Below, piece after piece: positions 7,392 through 15,842 of a stretch of 64,000 nucleotides of DNA (position 1 is the stretch's first letter; every line of letters starts with the position of its first letter). Source of the stretch: UBA4416 sp964541155 (GTDB lineage Bacteria > Bacteroidota > Bacteroidia > B-17B0 > Aurantibacillaceae); assembly GCA_964541155.1 (NCBI GenBank), contig CAZIPC010000002.1:62001-126000 (forward strand). Direction: 5' to 3'. Both the position numbers and the translations under genes were made by a program. The notes under the pieces were generated by a model. That model was not told the DNA's origin. It did no database searches and was given only the letters and a program-made list of their open reading frames with translations.

Positions 7392-9425
7392 ATGGAATTA
7401 CAACAATTTCAACAACTCATACTTCAAGGCATTCCTTCTGAACTGCCAATAGCAAAATCTTACGAAAGCTCTATTAATCATGCTCCTAAGCGTAAGGACA
7501 TTTTAAACAAGGAAGAAAAAAAATTAGCAATTCAAAATGCGCTAAGATACTTTGAACCAAAACATCATTCTGTTTTAGCTAAAGAGTTTGCAGAAGAATT
7601 AAAAACATATGGTAGAATATACATGTATCGTTTTCGTCCTGATTATAAACTATTTGCACGACCAATTAATGATTATCCTCATAAAAGCATACAAGCTGCT
7701 GCAATTATGCACATGTTATGTAATAATCTAGATTATGCTGTTGCTCAACATCCACACGAATTAATTACATACGGGGGAAATGGTTCTGTGTTTCAAAATT
7801 GGGCTCAATACTTGTTAACTATGCAGTATTTAGCTACGATGACAGATGAACAAACATTAGTATTATATAGCGGGCATCCAATGGGATTATTCCCATCTCA
7901 TAAAGATGCTCCAAGAGTGGTTGTAACTAACGGAATGATGATTCCTAATTACAGTAAACCAGACGACTGGGAAAAATTTAATGCATTAGGTGTTACTCAA
8001 TACGGACAAATGACTGCCGGATCTTTTATGTATATTGGTCCACAAGGCATTGTGCATGGAACATGCATAACAGTGATGAATGCCGCTCGTAAAATTTGTA
8101 AAACAGAAGAAGAACGAAAAGGAAAATTATTTGTAACCTGTGGATTAGGTGGTATGAGCGGAGCACAACCAAAAGCCGCCAAAATAGCTAACCTTGTTTC
8201 AGTTACCGCAGAACTTAACCCTAAAGCTGTTAACACTAGGTATTCTCAAGGATGGGTTGATGAAATATTTGAAGATTTAAACTTATTAATTCCTCGTATT
8301 AAAACTGCTCAGTCTAATAAAGAAGCAGTTTCTATAGCTTACCTAGGCAATGTTGTTGATTTATGGGAACGTTTAGTACAAGAAAATGTGCATGTAGATA
8401 TAGGTTCTGATCAATCTTCTTTACACAATCCATGGGCAGGCGGTTACTACCCTGTTGGAATGTCATTAGAAGATAGTAATGAATTAATGGCGTCTAATCC
8501 AGATAAATTTAAAGAGGAAATTCAAAAAACGTTAGTGCGACATGCAAATGCTATTAATACTTTACATGCCAAAGGGATGTATTTCTTTGACTATGGTAAT
8601 GCATTTTTGTTGGAAGCTGGTAGAGCTGGTGCCGATATTTACGAAACAGAAAAACCAATTAAAGGAGGTCATATTGGCGCAACTTTTAAATACAAAAGCT
8701 ATGTGCAAGATATTTTAGGGCCAATGTGTTTTGATTATGGATTTGGTCCATTTAGATGGGTTTGTACAAGCGCCAACGAAAATGATTTACGAAAAACAGA
8801 TGAAATTGCACTAAATGTTTTAGAAGAAATATACAAAACCGCCCCCTCAGAAATTAAACAACAACTAAGCGATAATATTATTTGGATTCGTGATGCAATG
8901 AAAAATAATTTAGTTGTTGGCTCTCAAGCACGTATTTTATATGCAGATAGCGAAGGCCGAATAAAAATTGCAGAAGCAATAAATAAAGCTATTGCTAGTA
9001 AAGAAATTTCAGCTCCTGTTGTTTTAGGAAGGGATCACCACGATGTGAGCGGAACAGATTCTCCATATCGCGAAACATCAAATATTTATGATGGTTCTAA
9101 ATATACTGCCGACATGGCTGTACAAAATTTTGTTGGTGATAGCTTTAGAGGAGCCACTTGGATTAGCCTACACAATGGTGGAGGAGTTGGCTGGGGAGAA
9201 GTAATAAATGGCGGCTTTGGTTTAGTATTAGATGGAAGTGCAGATGCTGACAGACGACTAAAATCAATGTTGTTTTGGGATGTAAACAACGGGATCGCTC
9301 GAAGAAGTTGGGCTCGTAATAAAGAAGCAAACTTTGCTATTAAACGAGAAATGGAACGTACTCCTAATTTAAAAGTTACCTTACCTAACTTAGTTGACGA
9401 AACTATTTTAAATAATTTATTTTAA
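7392..9425 (+). CDS. hutU: Urocanate hydratase
   Basis: Urocanase converts urocanate to 4-imidazolone-5-propanoate in histidine breakdown, using NAD as a tightly bound cofactor. The 677-residue protein contains the family blocks: HELITYGGNGSVFQNWAQY, LVLYSGHPMGLFPSH, FVTCGLGGMSGAQPKA, RYSQGWVDEI, the GSDQSSLHNPWAGGYYP segment, FDYGNAFLLEAGRAGAD, and GPMCFDYGFGPFRWVCTS. It ends with GRDHHDVSGTDSPYRET and NGGGVGWGEVINGGFG. It is longer than the roughly 550-residue enzymes of Pseudomonas and Bacillus, as is usual for the long Bacteroidota type. No hutH, hutI or hutG is beside it; instead it is followed 10 bases later by an ACMSD-type decarboxylase. Confidence 0.95.
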   Translation: MELQQFQQLILQGIPSELPIAKSYESSINHAPKRKDILNKEEKKLAIQNALRYFEPKHHSVLAKEFAEELKTYGRIYMYRFRPDYKLFARPINDYPHKSIQAAAIMHMLCNNLDYAVAQHPHELITYGGNGSVFQNWAQYLLTMQYLATMTDEQTLVLYSGHPMGLFPSHKDAPRVVVTNGMMIPNYSKPDDWEKFNALGVTQYGQMTAGSFMYIGPQGIVHGTCITVMNAARKICKTEEERKGKLFVTCGLGGMSGAQPKAAKIANLVSVTAELNPKAVNTRYSQGWVDEIFEDLNLLIPRIKTAQSNKEAVSIAYLGNVVDLWERLVQENVHVDIGSDQSSLHNPWAGGYYPVGMSLEDSNELMASNPDKFKEEIQKTLVRHANAINTLHAKGMYFFDYGNAFLLEAGRAGADIYETEKPIKGGHIGATFKYKSYVQDILGPMCFDYGFGPFRWVCTSANENDLRKTDEIALNVLEEIYKTAPSEIKQQLSDNIIWIRDAMKNNLVVGSQARILYADSEGRIKIAEAINKAIASKEISAPVVLGRDHHDVSGTDSPYRETSNIYDGSKYTADMAVQNFVGDSFRGATWISLHNGGGVGWGEVINGGFGLVLDGSADADRRLKSMLFWDVNNGIARRSWARNKEANFAIKREMERTPNLKVTLPNLVDETILNNLF

Positions 9426-9435
9426 TCTTATATCC

Positions 9436-10425
9436 ATGTTCACGATTGATACTCATACTCACATTATCCCTAAACATATTCCAGATTTTACAAAAAAATT
9501 TGGGTATGGAAACTTTATCCAATTAACCCATCATGCCCCTGGTAGAGCTTGGATGATGCAAGGAGAAAAACGCTTCAGAGAAATTTTGGAAAACTGTTGG
9601 GATGCCGAAGTTCGTATAAAAGAAATGGCAGAACATAAAACGGATATGCAAGTAATTTGCACTATTCCAGTGATGTTTAATTATGATGCCAAGCCAAACG
9701 ATTGCCTAGAAATAGCAACATTCTTAAATGATGATATAGCGCAAACCGTAAACCGTTACCCAGGTAAATTTATAGGTTTATCAACAGTTCCAATGCAAGA
9801 CACAAAATTAGCTGTTGCTGAACTCGAACGCTGTATGAATAGTGGATTTAAAGGTGTTCAAATTGGCAGTAATGTAAATAATATTAATTTAGGAGAACCT
9901 CAATTTCATGATTTTTGGGCTGCTTGCGAAAAAACAAATGCAGCAGTTTTAGTACATCCATGGCAAATGATGGGACAAGAACATATGACTAAATACTGGT
10001 TACCGTGGTTAGTTGGAATGCCTGCCGAAATTAGTAGAGCAATTTGCTCTATGATTTTCGGAGGAGTATTTGAGAAATTTCCAAAACTAAAAGTATGCTT
10101 TGCGCATGGAGGCGGATCATTTTTACCAACTATTAGTCGTATTGAACACGGCTGGGAATGCCGGCCAGATTTAGTGGCTATTGATAATGAGTTTAATCCC
10201 AAAAAATACTTAGGAAAATTTTGGGTAGATTCACACGTATGCGATCATAAAATGCTTCAATATATTATTGATTTAGTTGGCGCAGATAAAGTTGTGCAAG
10301 GTTCAGATTATCCATTTCCATTAGGAGAAGCAGTTCCAGGAACGTTAGTCAGAGAAGCTCCCCTTTCCGATTCAACAAAAAAAATAATAATGGGAGATGC
10401 CGCTAGGTCATGGCTTTCTCTTTAA
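9436..10425 (+). CDS. Aminocarboxymuconate-semialdehyde decarboxylase (ACMSD-type amidohydrolase)
   Basis: ACMSD decarboxylates 2-amino-3-carboxymuconate 6-semialdehyde, the ring-opened product of 3-hydroxyanthranilate. That diverts tryptophan carbon from NAD synthesis to catabolism. The 329-residue protein has the zinc-dependent amidohydrolase-2 features: the N-terminal HxH (DTHTHIIP, residues 4-11), AAVLVHPWQMMGQEHM with the metal His, CFAHGGGSFLPTISRIEHGW, and GSDYPFPLGE with the catalytic Asp. RAWMMQGEKRFR near residue 40 fits the ACMSD substrate-binding loop. It is co-transcribed with hutU (10-base gap). The enzyme for the preceding step, HAAO, is at 47514-48044. A related gamma-resorcylate-type decarboxylase is the main alternative. 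Confidence 0.88.
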   Translation: MFTIDTHTHIIPKHIPDFTKKFGYGNFIQLTHHAPGRAWMMQGEKRFREILENCWDAEVRIKEMAEHKTDMQVICTIPVMFNYDAKPNDCLEIATFLNDDIAQTVNRYPGKFIGLSTVPMQDTKLAVAELERCMNSGFKGVQIGSNVNNINLGEPQFHDFWAACEKTNAAVLVHPWQMMGQEHMTKYWLPWLVGMPAEISRAICSMIFGGVFEKFPKLKVCFAHGGGSFLPTISRIEHGWECRPDLVAIDNEFNPKKYLGKFWVDSHVCDHKMLQYIIDLVGADKVVQGSDYPFPLGEAVPGTLVREAPLSDSTKKIIMGDAARSWLSL

Positions 10426-10451
10426 TGCTTTAATCAATATCATTTTTTCAA

Positions 10452-10910
10452 ATGTCTCATTTCACAGATTTACAATTAAAAACACTAACTCTTGCAGAAG
10501 GCAAAGTTCTTAAAAAAGTAATGATCTATTTTTGGGTCAATAGATTTAATCCAGAAGCTCAAGTAGATTTAATAGACAATGTAGAACTAGTGTTTACAGA
10601 CGAATCATCTATTATTATTACGTGTAATGAAGATAGTACTGGGATAGACATATTATCTGATTTTAATTTTGAAGAAGAAAAAGCTCAATTAAAACAAGAG
10701 TTTGGAGACAAAATAAAAATGATTCCAATTGATGCCTCTACTACTAAAATGTGGAAAGATGTTGTTGGCGAAACCATTGAAGCATTTGAATTAAGTAGAG
10801 AAGATGAACAATTTTTAAACGATGCTTTAATTATTAGTTTTAGCAATGAGAAAAGAAGCATTGGAATTAGCCCAAACGATGGATTAATTATTGATTATTG
10901 GGAAGAGTAA
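10452..10910 (+). CDS. Protein of unknown function (152 aa), downstream of ACMSD
   Basis: I do not recognise this protein. It is soluble, acidic and 152 residues long, with no signal peptide, transmembrane segment or metal motif. The sequence looks like a small alpha/beta fold: a beta-rich first half (KVLKKVMIYFWVN, NVELVFTDESSIIITCNEDSTGIDIL), a helix (FEEEKAQLKQEFG), and a last part (DALIISFSNEKRSIGISPNDGLIIDYWEE). The ATG at 10452 lies 26 bases after the ACMSD stop, so it is probably the third gene of that operon. Its composition matches the neighbours, so recent transfer is not indicated. Confidence 0.75.
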   Translation: MSHFTDLQLKTLTLAEGKVLKKVMIYFWVNRFNPEAQVDLIDNVELVFTDESSIIITCNEDSTGIDILSDFNFEEEKAQLKQEFGDKIKMIPIDASTTKMWKDVVGETIEAFELSREDEQFLNDALIISFSNEKRSIGISPNDGLIIDYWEE

Positions 10911-11060
10911 ATTTCATTAAAATTATATTTAACCTTAGTTATAATTTTTAATTACCTAGCGTTTTAATTTAATTTTAAATTTTATTATTTAGAATCATTA
11001 TAAATTACGAATTGTGTTAATAAAATCTAAAAAATACTACCTAGATATACAACATTCTGT

Positions 11061-11068
11061 TATTTTTG
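11061..11068 (+). promoter_or_regulatory. -7 promoter box of the ACIII/oxidase operon
   Basis: TATTTTTG matches the Bacteroidota -7 consensus TAnnTTTG and lies 24 bases before the first possible actA start. No good TTG box is seen 19-21 bases upstream, so it is a partial match. Confidence 0.5.
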
Positions 11069-11148
11069 CACGGTGATTTTTTGTCATTAAAATGTCATTA
11101 AACAGCTGTAACATACACAAAATTAGATATAATTCTATGCATAATAAT

Positions 11149-12414
11149 ATGTCTCATTTCTCTTTAAAATCCTTATTTGGCGCAGTTTTTCTGTTTTTTG
11201 CTTTCTCATTCGGAATGAAAGCACAAGATGGTGCCAAATTATTTAAACAAAATTGCGCGGTTTGTCACGCAATAACAGACCAAAAATTAACAGGTCCTGG
11301 TTTAGCAGGTGTTTTTGATCGTGCTCCTAAAGGAGATTGGTTAAAAAACTGGATTCTTAATAACGAAAAGTTAATTAAGAGCGGCGACGCTTATGCTAAC
11401 AAAATTTATAATGAAAATGGAAAAGCAGCAATGACTGTATTTGAAGGTCAATTAACCGACAAAGACGTTGATGCTATTTTAAGTTATATTAAATCTCCTC
11501 CAGCTCCCGCTGTAGCTTCAGGGCCTGCGGCCGGAACACCAACAGACGTGGTGGAAGAAGAAAAAGGAGGAATAGATCCTTTATATTTAATATTGGGGGC
11601 GATAGTTGTTATTGCAATTATTATTGGAGCTCTAAGAAGCGTTCGTCATTCTCTACAAAACTCTTACAACAGAAAAGAAGGAAAGGCTGAAACCGAAGAA
11701 TTAACTTTTGGACAAGAGGTAAAACAATGGATAAGCGGTCATCGTCGTTTAGTTGGTGTATTTGTTATAATCATTGCTTTTGGCGGAATGAAATCTTGCT
11801 GGAATGCTTGTTACAATTTAGGAGTATACTATGACTACACTACTCAAAAAGGTTATTTACCTGAACAACCAATTAAGTTCTCTCATAAATTACATGCAGG
11901 AGATAACGAAATTGCTTGTCAATACTGTCATAATTCTGTTGAAAAATCTCGTCATGCAGGAATCCCTTCAGTAAATATTTGTATGAATTGTCATAAAGGA
12001 ATTCAAACAGGGCCTCAATATGGCGAAAAAGAAATCGCTAAAATATATGCGGCCTCTGGTTTTGATCCAAAAACAGGAAATTATACTAATCCTGAAAATC
12101 CTATCAAATGGATTAAAGTTCATACTTTACCAGATCATGTTTACTTTAATCACTCTCAACATGTAGTAGTTGGAAAACAAGAGTGTGCTACTTGTCATGG
12201 TGATGTGAAAAAGATGACTACTGTTGAACAAAAATCTCCATTAACAATGAAATGGTGTATTGAGTGTCACAGAAAAACAGAAGTCGCAATGGAAGGAAAC
12301 CCTTACTACGACAGATTACATAAAGCTTTAAAAGAAAAATATAAAGGACAATACGATGTTAAGTTTACGGTTGATAAAATCGGAGGACTTGAATGCGCTA
12401 AATGTCACTATTAA
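11149..12414 (+). CDS. actA: Alternative complex III subunit ActA, multihaem cytochrome c with extra N-terminal monohaem domain
   Basis: ActA carries the c-type haems that pass electrons out of alternative complex III (quinol:cytochrome c oxidoreductase). Six canonical CXXCH sites are visible: CAVCH in an N-terminal cytochrome c domain, then CQYCH, CMNCH, CATCH, CIECH and a last CAKCH at the very C-terminus. After the first domain comes a Pro/Ala-rich linker, a membrane helix (LYLILGAIVVIAIIIGAL) and a second helix (LVGVFVIIIAFGGM). The pentahaem part begins PIKFSHKLHAG. I prefer the ATG at 11149 because it opens a clean signal peptide (MSHFSLKSLFGAVFLFFAFSFGMKAQ); ATGs at 11092 and 11137 are also in frame. 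First gene of the operon, 35 bases before actB. Confidence 0.93.
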   Translation: MSHFSLKSLFGAVFLFFAFSFGMKAQDGAKLFKQNCAVCHAITDQKLTGPGLAGVFDRAPKGDWLKNWILNNEKLIKSGDAYANKIYNENGKAAMTVFEGQLTDKDVDAILSYIKSPPAPAVASGPAAGTPTDVVEEEKGGIDPLYLILGAIVVIAIIIGALRSVRHSLQNSYNRKEGKAETEELTFGQEVKQWISGHRRLVGVFVIIIAFGGMKSCWNACYNLGVYYDYTTQKGYLPEQPIKFSHKLHAGDNEIACQYCHNSVEKSRHAGIPSVNICMNCHKGIQTGPQYGEKEIAKIYAASGFDPKTGNYTNPENPIKWIKVHTLPDHVYFNHSQHVVVGKQECATCHGDVKKMTTVEQKSPLTMKWCIECHRKTEVAMEGNPYYDRLHKALKEKYKGQYDVKFTVDKIGGLECAKCHY

Positions 12415-12449
12415 TTGTTAGAAACCGGTAATTACAAGAAATATCACAG

Positions 12450-15400
12450 ATGACTATGTCGAAAAAATACTGGAAAGGTTTACCTGAATTAAACAACAGC
12501 GAAGACTTTTTAAAAAACAAGAACAATGAGTTCGCAGAACAATTACCAATGGAGGAATTCCTAAGTGGTGATGATGTAAATTCTAAAGGAACAAGCCGAA
12601 GAGATTTCTTAAAAGTAATGGGCTTCTCTACTGCAGCCGTTGCTTTAGCGGCTTGCGAAACTCCTGTAAACAAATCTATTCCTTATGTAGTAAAACCAGA
12701 AGAGGTTACTCCAGGTGTTGCAAATTTTTATGCATCAACATTTTATGATGGGCATGATTATGCATCAGTGTTAGTAAAAACTCGCGAAGGTCGTCCTATT
12801 AAAATTGAAGGGAATGACTTATCAAAAGTAAGTCACGGAGCAACTAGTGCACGTGTTCAATCTTCTGTATTAAGTTTATATGATGGCGCTCGTTTAAACG
12901 GACCATTAGCTAAAGGCGAACCAACTACTTGGAAAAATGTTGATGACGCTGTTTCAAAGTCACTATCTTCTGGAACTAATGTTATTTTAAGTTCTACCAT
13001 AATTAGCCCTTCTACAAAGGCTGTTATTGCTGAATTTATTGCAAAATACCCAAATACTAAACATGTTACTTACGACGCTATTTCTTATGCTGCTTTAATT
13101 AGAGCAAATAAAAATGTATTTGGAAAAGCGGTTGTGTCTTCTTATGATTTTTCTAAAGCAAAAACAATTGTTGGAGTTGCTTGTGATTTCCTAGGAACGT
13201 GGTTAAATCCTATTGAATTTGCTAATCAATACAGTAAAACTCGTAAAGTTACTCGTGAGAATTTAGAAATGAGTAAACACTATCATTTCGAAGCAAATCT
13301 ATCATTAACTGGTGCTAATGCAGATGAACGTTATATGATTAAAGCTTCTGAATATGGTAAAGTTATTGTGTCATTGTTCAATGAAGTTGCAAAAGCTACA
13401 GGAAACGCAAAGGTTTCAGAAGCAAATATATCAAATGCAGACGCCTCTAAAGCAATTATAAAAGCAGCAAAAGAATTAGTTGAAAATAAAGGCAAATCAC
13501 TAGTTGTGTGCGGATTTAATGATGAAAGTTGCCAAACATTGGTAAACGGAATCAACAAAATGCTAGATAACTATGGAAAAACTGTAGATGTAGAAATGCA
13601 CTACAATTTAAAACAAGGTGATGACAGAGAATTTTTAAGCTTAGTTGCAGATTTAAATGCTGGCAAAATTGGAACATTAATGACATACAATTGTAATCCA
13701 GTTTACACTGCTCCTGCTTCTCTTAAATTTGAATCTGCCTATAAAAAAGCAACTGTAAAAGTTTCTTTTTCTCAAACACTAGACGAAACAGCATTATTAG
13801 CTGATTATGTATGCCCAGATAATAACTTCTTAGAATCTTGGGGAGATGCAAATCCAAAACGTGGACATTATTCATTACAACAACCTACAATTAATCAAAT
13901 ATTTGCGGCTCCTCGTTACGAAGGAACTCGTCAAGTTCAAGATACATTATTAAAATGGTCAGGCATTAAAGCTGATTATTTAACATACTTACAAGGCTAT
14001 TGGAATAACCATATTTTCCCTCAACAAGGAAAATATTTAGACTTTGCTTCTTTTTGGGCACATACGTTACATGATGGCGTGTTAAAAGTATCTGTTTTAA
14101 AAGATGCTCCAATTGCTCCTATGGCAAAAGACTCTACTGGAAAACCATTAATGGTTGGCGTAGCAGCAATGATTAATGAATCTTCTGATTCTATTCAGGC
14201 TATTCCTAATAGCATTAAACATATAAATCCGATTATTGCTACTCCAGAATCCACAATATCACTTCCTACTCCCGACTACAATAAAGCTGCATCTACTGCA
14301 ACTTCTGTAAAAGGTGGTCAGTTTGAGTTAATAGTATATGAGAAAGTAGGTTTAGGAAACGGAAATCAAAGTAACAATCCATGGTTAATGGAGTTACCAG
14401 ATCCTATTTCTAAAGTAACGTGGGATAATTATATTACAATGAATCCTGCAGACGTTGCTGCAATGGGATTAAATGAGATGAAACGTCAAGACATTATTGG
14501 TTCAATCGTTGATTTAACTGTAAATGGCGTTACAATAAAAGTTCCTGTTTATCCTCAGCCAGGACAAACAGCTGGAACTATTGGTTTAGCTGTTGGGTAT
14601 GGTCGCACAGCAGAAACAATGAAAGTTGCGTTTGGAATTGGCGTTAACGCTTATCCATTTGTAACAGTATCAAACGATACATTACAAAATGTAAGTTTAT
14701 CAGTTTCTATATCAAAAACAAACGAAGAACATAAATTCGCTGCTACTCAAATTCATCACACTATTATGGGTCGTGAAGAGTATTTGTTGCGTGAAGTTTC
14801 TTTAAATGAATATAAATCAAAAGAAAAAGAAGTTTGGAATCCTGCCGCTATGTTACCAATGCACGGTGGCGGTAAAAAAGCAGTAGAAGAGATTGATTTA
14901 TGGGATGCTCATCCTCGCATGAACCATAAATGGGGATTAACCATTGATATGACCTCTTGTATTGGCTGTGCAGCTTGTGTTGTAGCTTGTACTGTAGAGA
15001 ACAATGTTCATGTTGTAGGTAAATCAGAAGTTAGTAGAACTCGTGAAATGCACTGGTTGCGTATCGATCGTTACTACACCTCAGATATGAACAAAGAAAA
15101 AGCTTCTGAAGAACATGTGGGCGCAATGCAAATGTACTTAGATATGGAAAATCCTTCTTTAAATCCGAAGGTAACTTTCCAACCTATGATGTGTCAACAT
15201 TGTAATCATGCTCCATGCGAAACAGTTTGTCCTGTTCTAGCAACTAGTCATAGTACAGAAGGATTAAATATGATGACTTATAACCGTTGTATTGGTACTC
15301 GTTACTGTGCTAACAACTGTCCTTTTAAAGTTCGCCGTTTCAACTGGTTCAATTATATTGAAAACGATATGTTCACTGATATTAATCCAGCTCAACAAGA

Positions 15401-15797
15401 CTTAGGTCGCATGGTATTAAATCCAGATGTAGTTGTTCGTTCTCGTGGTGTAATGGAAAAATGTTCAATGTGTCAACAACGTTTACAAGCTGGTAAATTA
15501 GTTGCTAAAGCTGCTAAAACCCCAATAGTAGATGGTTCTATTAAAACGGCTTGTCAACAAGCTTGTCCTACAAACGCCATCATGTTTGGAGATGTTAACG
15601 ACGAGGCTTCTGCAATTAATACATGGAGAAATGATGATAAAAATTATTTCTTATTAGAAGAAGTTGGTGTTAAACCAACAGTATCTTACTTATTAAAAGT
15701 TAGAAATCAAGAAGAAGCTATTCATCATGGAGAGCATGCAACAACTAAGGTTGCTGGTCACGAAGAAGAAGCTCATACAGAAAAACATCATTCATAA
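12450..15797 (+). CDS. actB: Alternative complex III subunit ActB, iron-sulfur/molybdopterin-like fusion
   Basis: ActB is the large periplasmic electron-transfer subunit of ACIII. Residues 1-60 contain a Tat-type signal (RRDFLKVMGFSTAAVALAAC). Residues about 70-770 form a molybdopterin-oxidoreductase-like domain that, in known ACIII, carries no cofactor. The C-terminal part is a ferredoxin-type four-cluster domain. The first site is CIGCAACVVAC, the second CQHCNHAPCETVC, and the third CIGTRYCANNC. The fourth runs from CSMC to CQQACP. The third site has Thr where a Cys is usual, consistent with one [3Fe-4S] plus three [4Fe-4S] clusters. The 1115-residue length is normal. The C-terminus is His-rich (HHGEHATT...HEEEAHTEKHHS). 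An alternative ATG lies two codons downstream. Confidence 0.95.
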   Translation: MTMSKKYWKGLPELNNSEDFLKNKNNEFAEQLPMEEFLSGDDVNSKGTSRRDFLKVMGFSTAAVALAACETPVNKSIPYVVKPEEVTPGVANFYASTFYDGHDYASVLVKTREGRPIKIEGNDLSKVSHGATSARVQSSVLSLYDGARLNGPLAKGEPTTWKNVDDAVSKSLSSGTNVILSSTIISPSTKAVIAEFIAKYPNTKHVTYDAISYAALIRANKNVFGKAVVSSYDFSKAKTIVGVACDFLGTWLNPIEFANQYSKTRKVTRENLEMSKHYHFEANLSLTGANADERYMIKASEYGKVIVSLFNEVAKATGNAKVSEANISNADASKAIIKAAKELVENKGKSLVVCGFNDESCQTLVNGINKMLDNYGKTVDVEMHYNLKQGDDREFLSLVADLNAGKIGTLMTYNCNPVYTAPASLKFESAYKKATVKVSFSQTLDETALLADYVCPDNNFLESWGDANPKRGHYSLQQPTINQIFAAPRYEGTRQVQDTLLKWSGIKADYLTYLQGYWNNHIFPQQGKYLDFASFWAHTLHDGVLKVSVLKDAPIAPMAKDSTGKPLMVGVAAMINESSDSIQAIPNSIKHINPIIATPESTISLPTPDYNKAASTATSVKGGQFELIVYEKVGLGNGNQSNNPWLMELPDPISKVTWDNYITMNPADVAAMGLNEMKRQDIIGSIVDLTVNGVTIKVPVYPQPGQTAGTIGLAVGYGRTAETMKVAFGIGVNAYPFVTVSNDTLQNVSLSVSISKTNEEHKFAATQIHHTIMGREEYLLREVSLNEYKSKEKEVWNPAAMLPMHGGGKKAVEEIDLWDAHPRMNHKWGLTIDMTSCIGCAACVVACTVENNVHVVGKSEVSRTREMHWLRIDRYYTSDMNKEKASEEHVGAMQMYLDMENPSLNPKVTFQPMMCQHCNHAPCETVCPVLATSHSTEGLNMMTYNRCIGTRYCANNCPFKVRRFNWFNYIENDMFTDINPAQQDLGRMVLNPDVVVRSRGVMEKCSMCQQRLQAGKLVAKAAKTPIVDGSIKTACQQACPTNAIMFGDVNDEASAINTWRNDDKNYFLLEEVGVKPTVSYLLKVRNQEEAIHHGEHATTKVAGHEEEAHTEKHHS

Positions 15798-15842
15798 TAA
15801 ACAATAAAAAAATTAAATTATAAATTCTGAATTTTAAATAAT

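Noticed and set aside
7392..9425. A histidine utilisation (hut) operon
   Set aside because: Only hutU is present. hutH, hutI and hutG are not in the window, and the next gene is an ACMSD-type enzyme.
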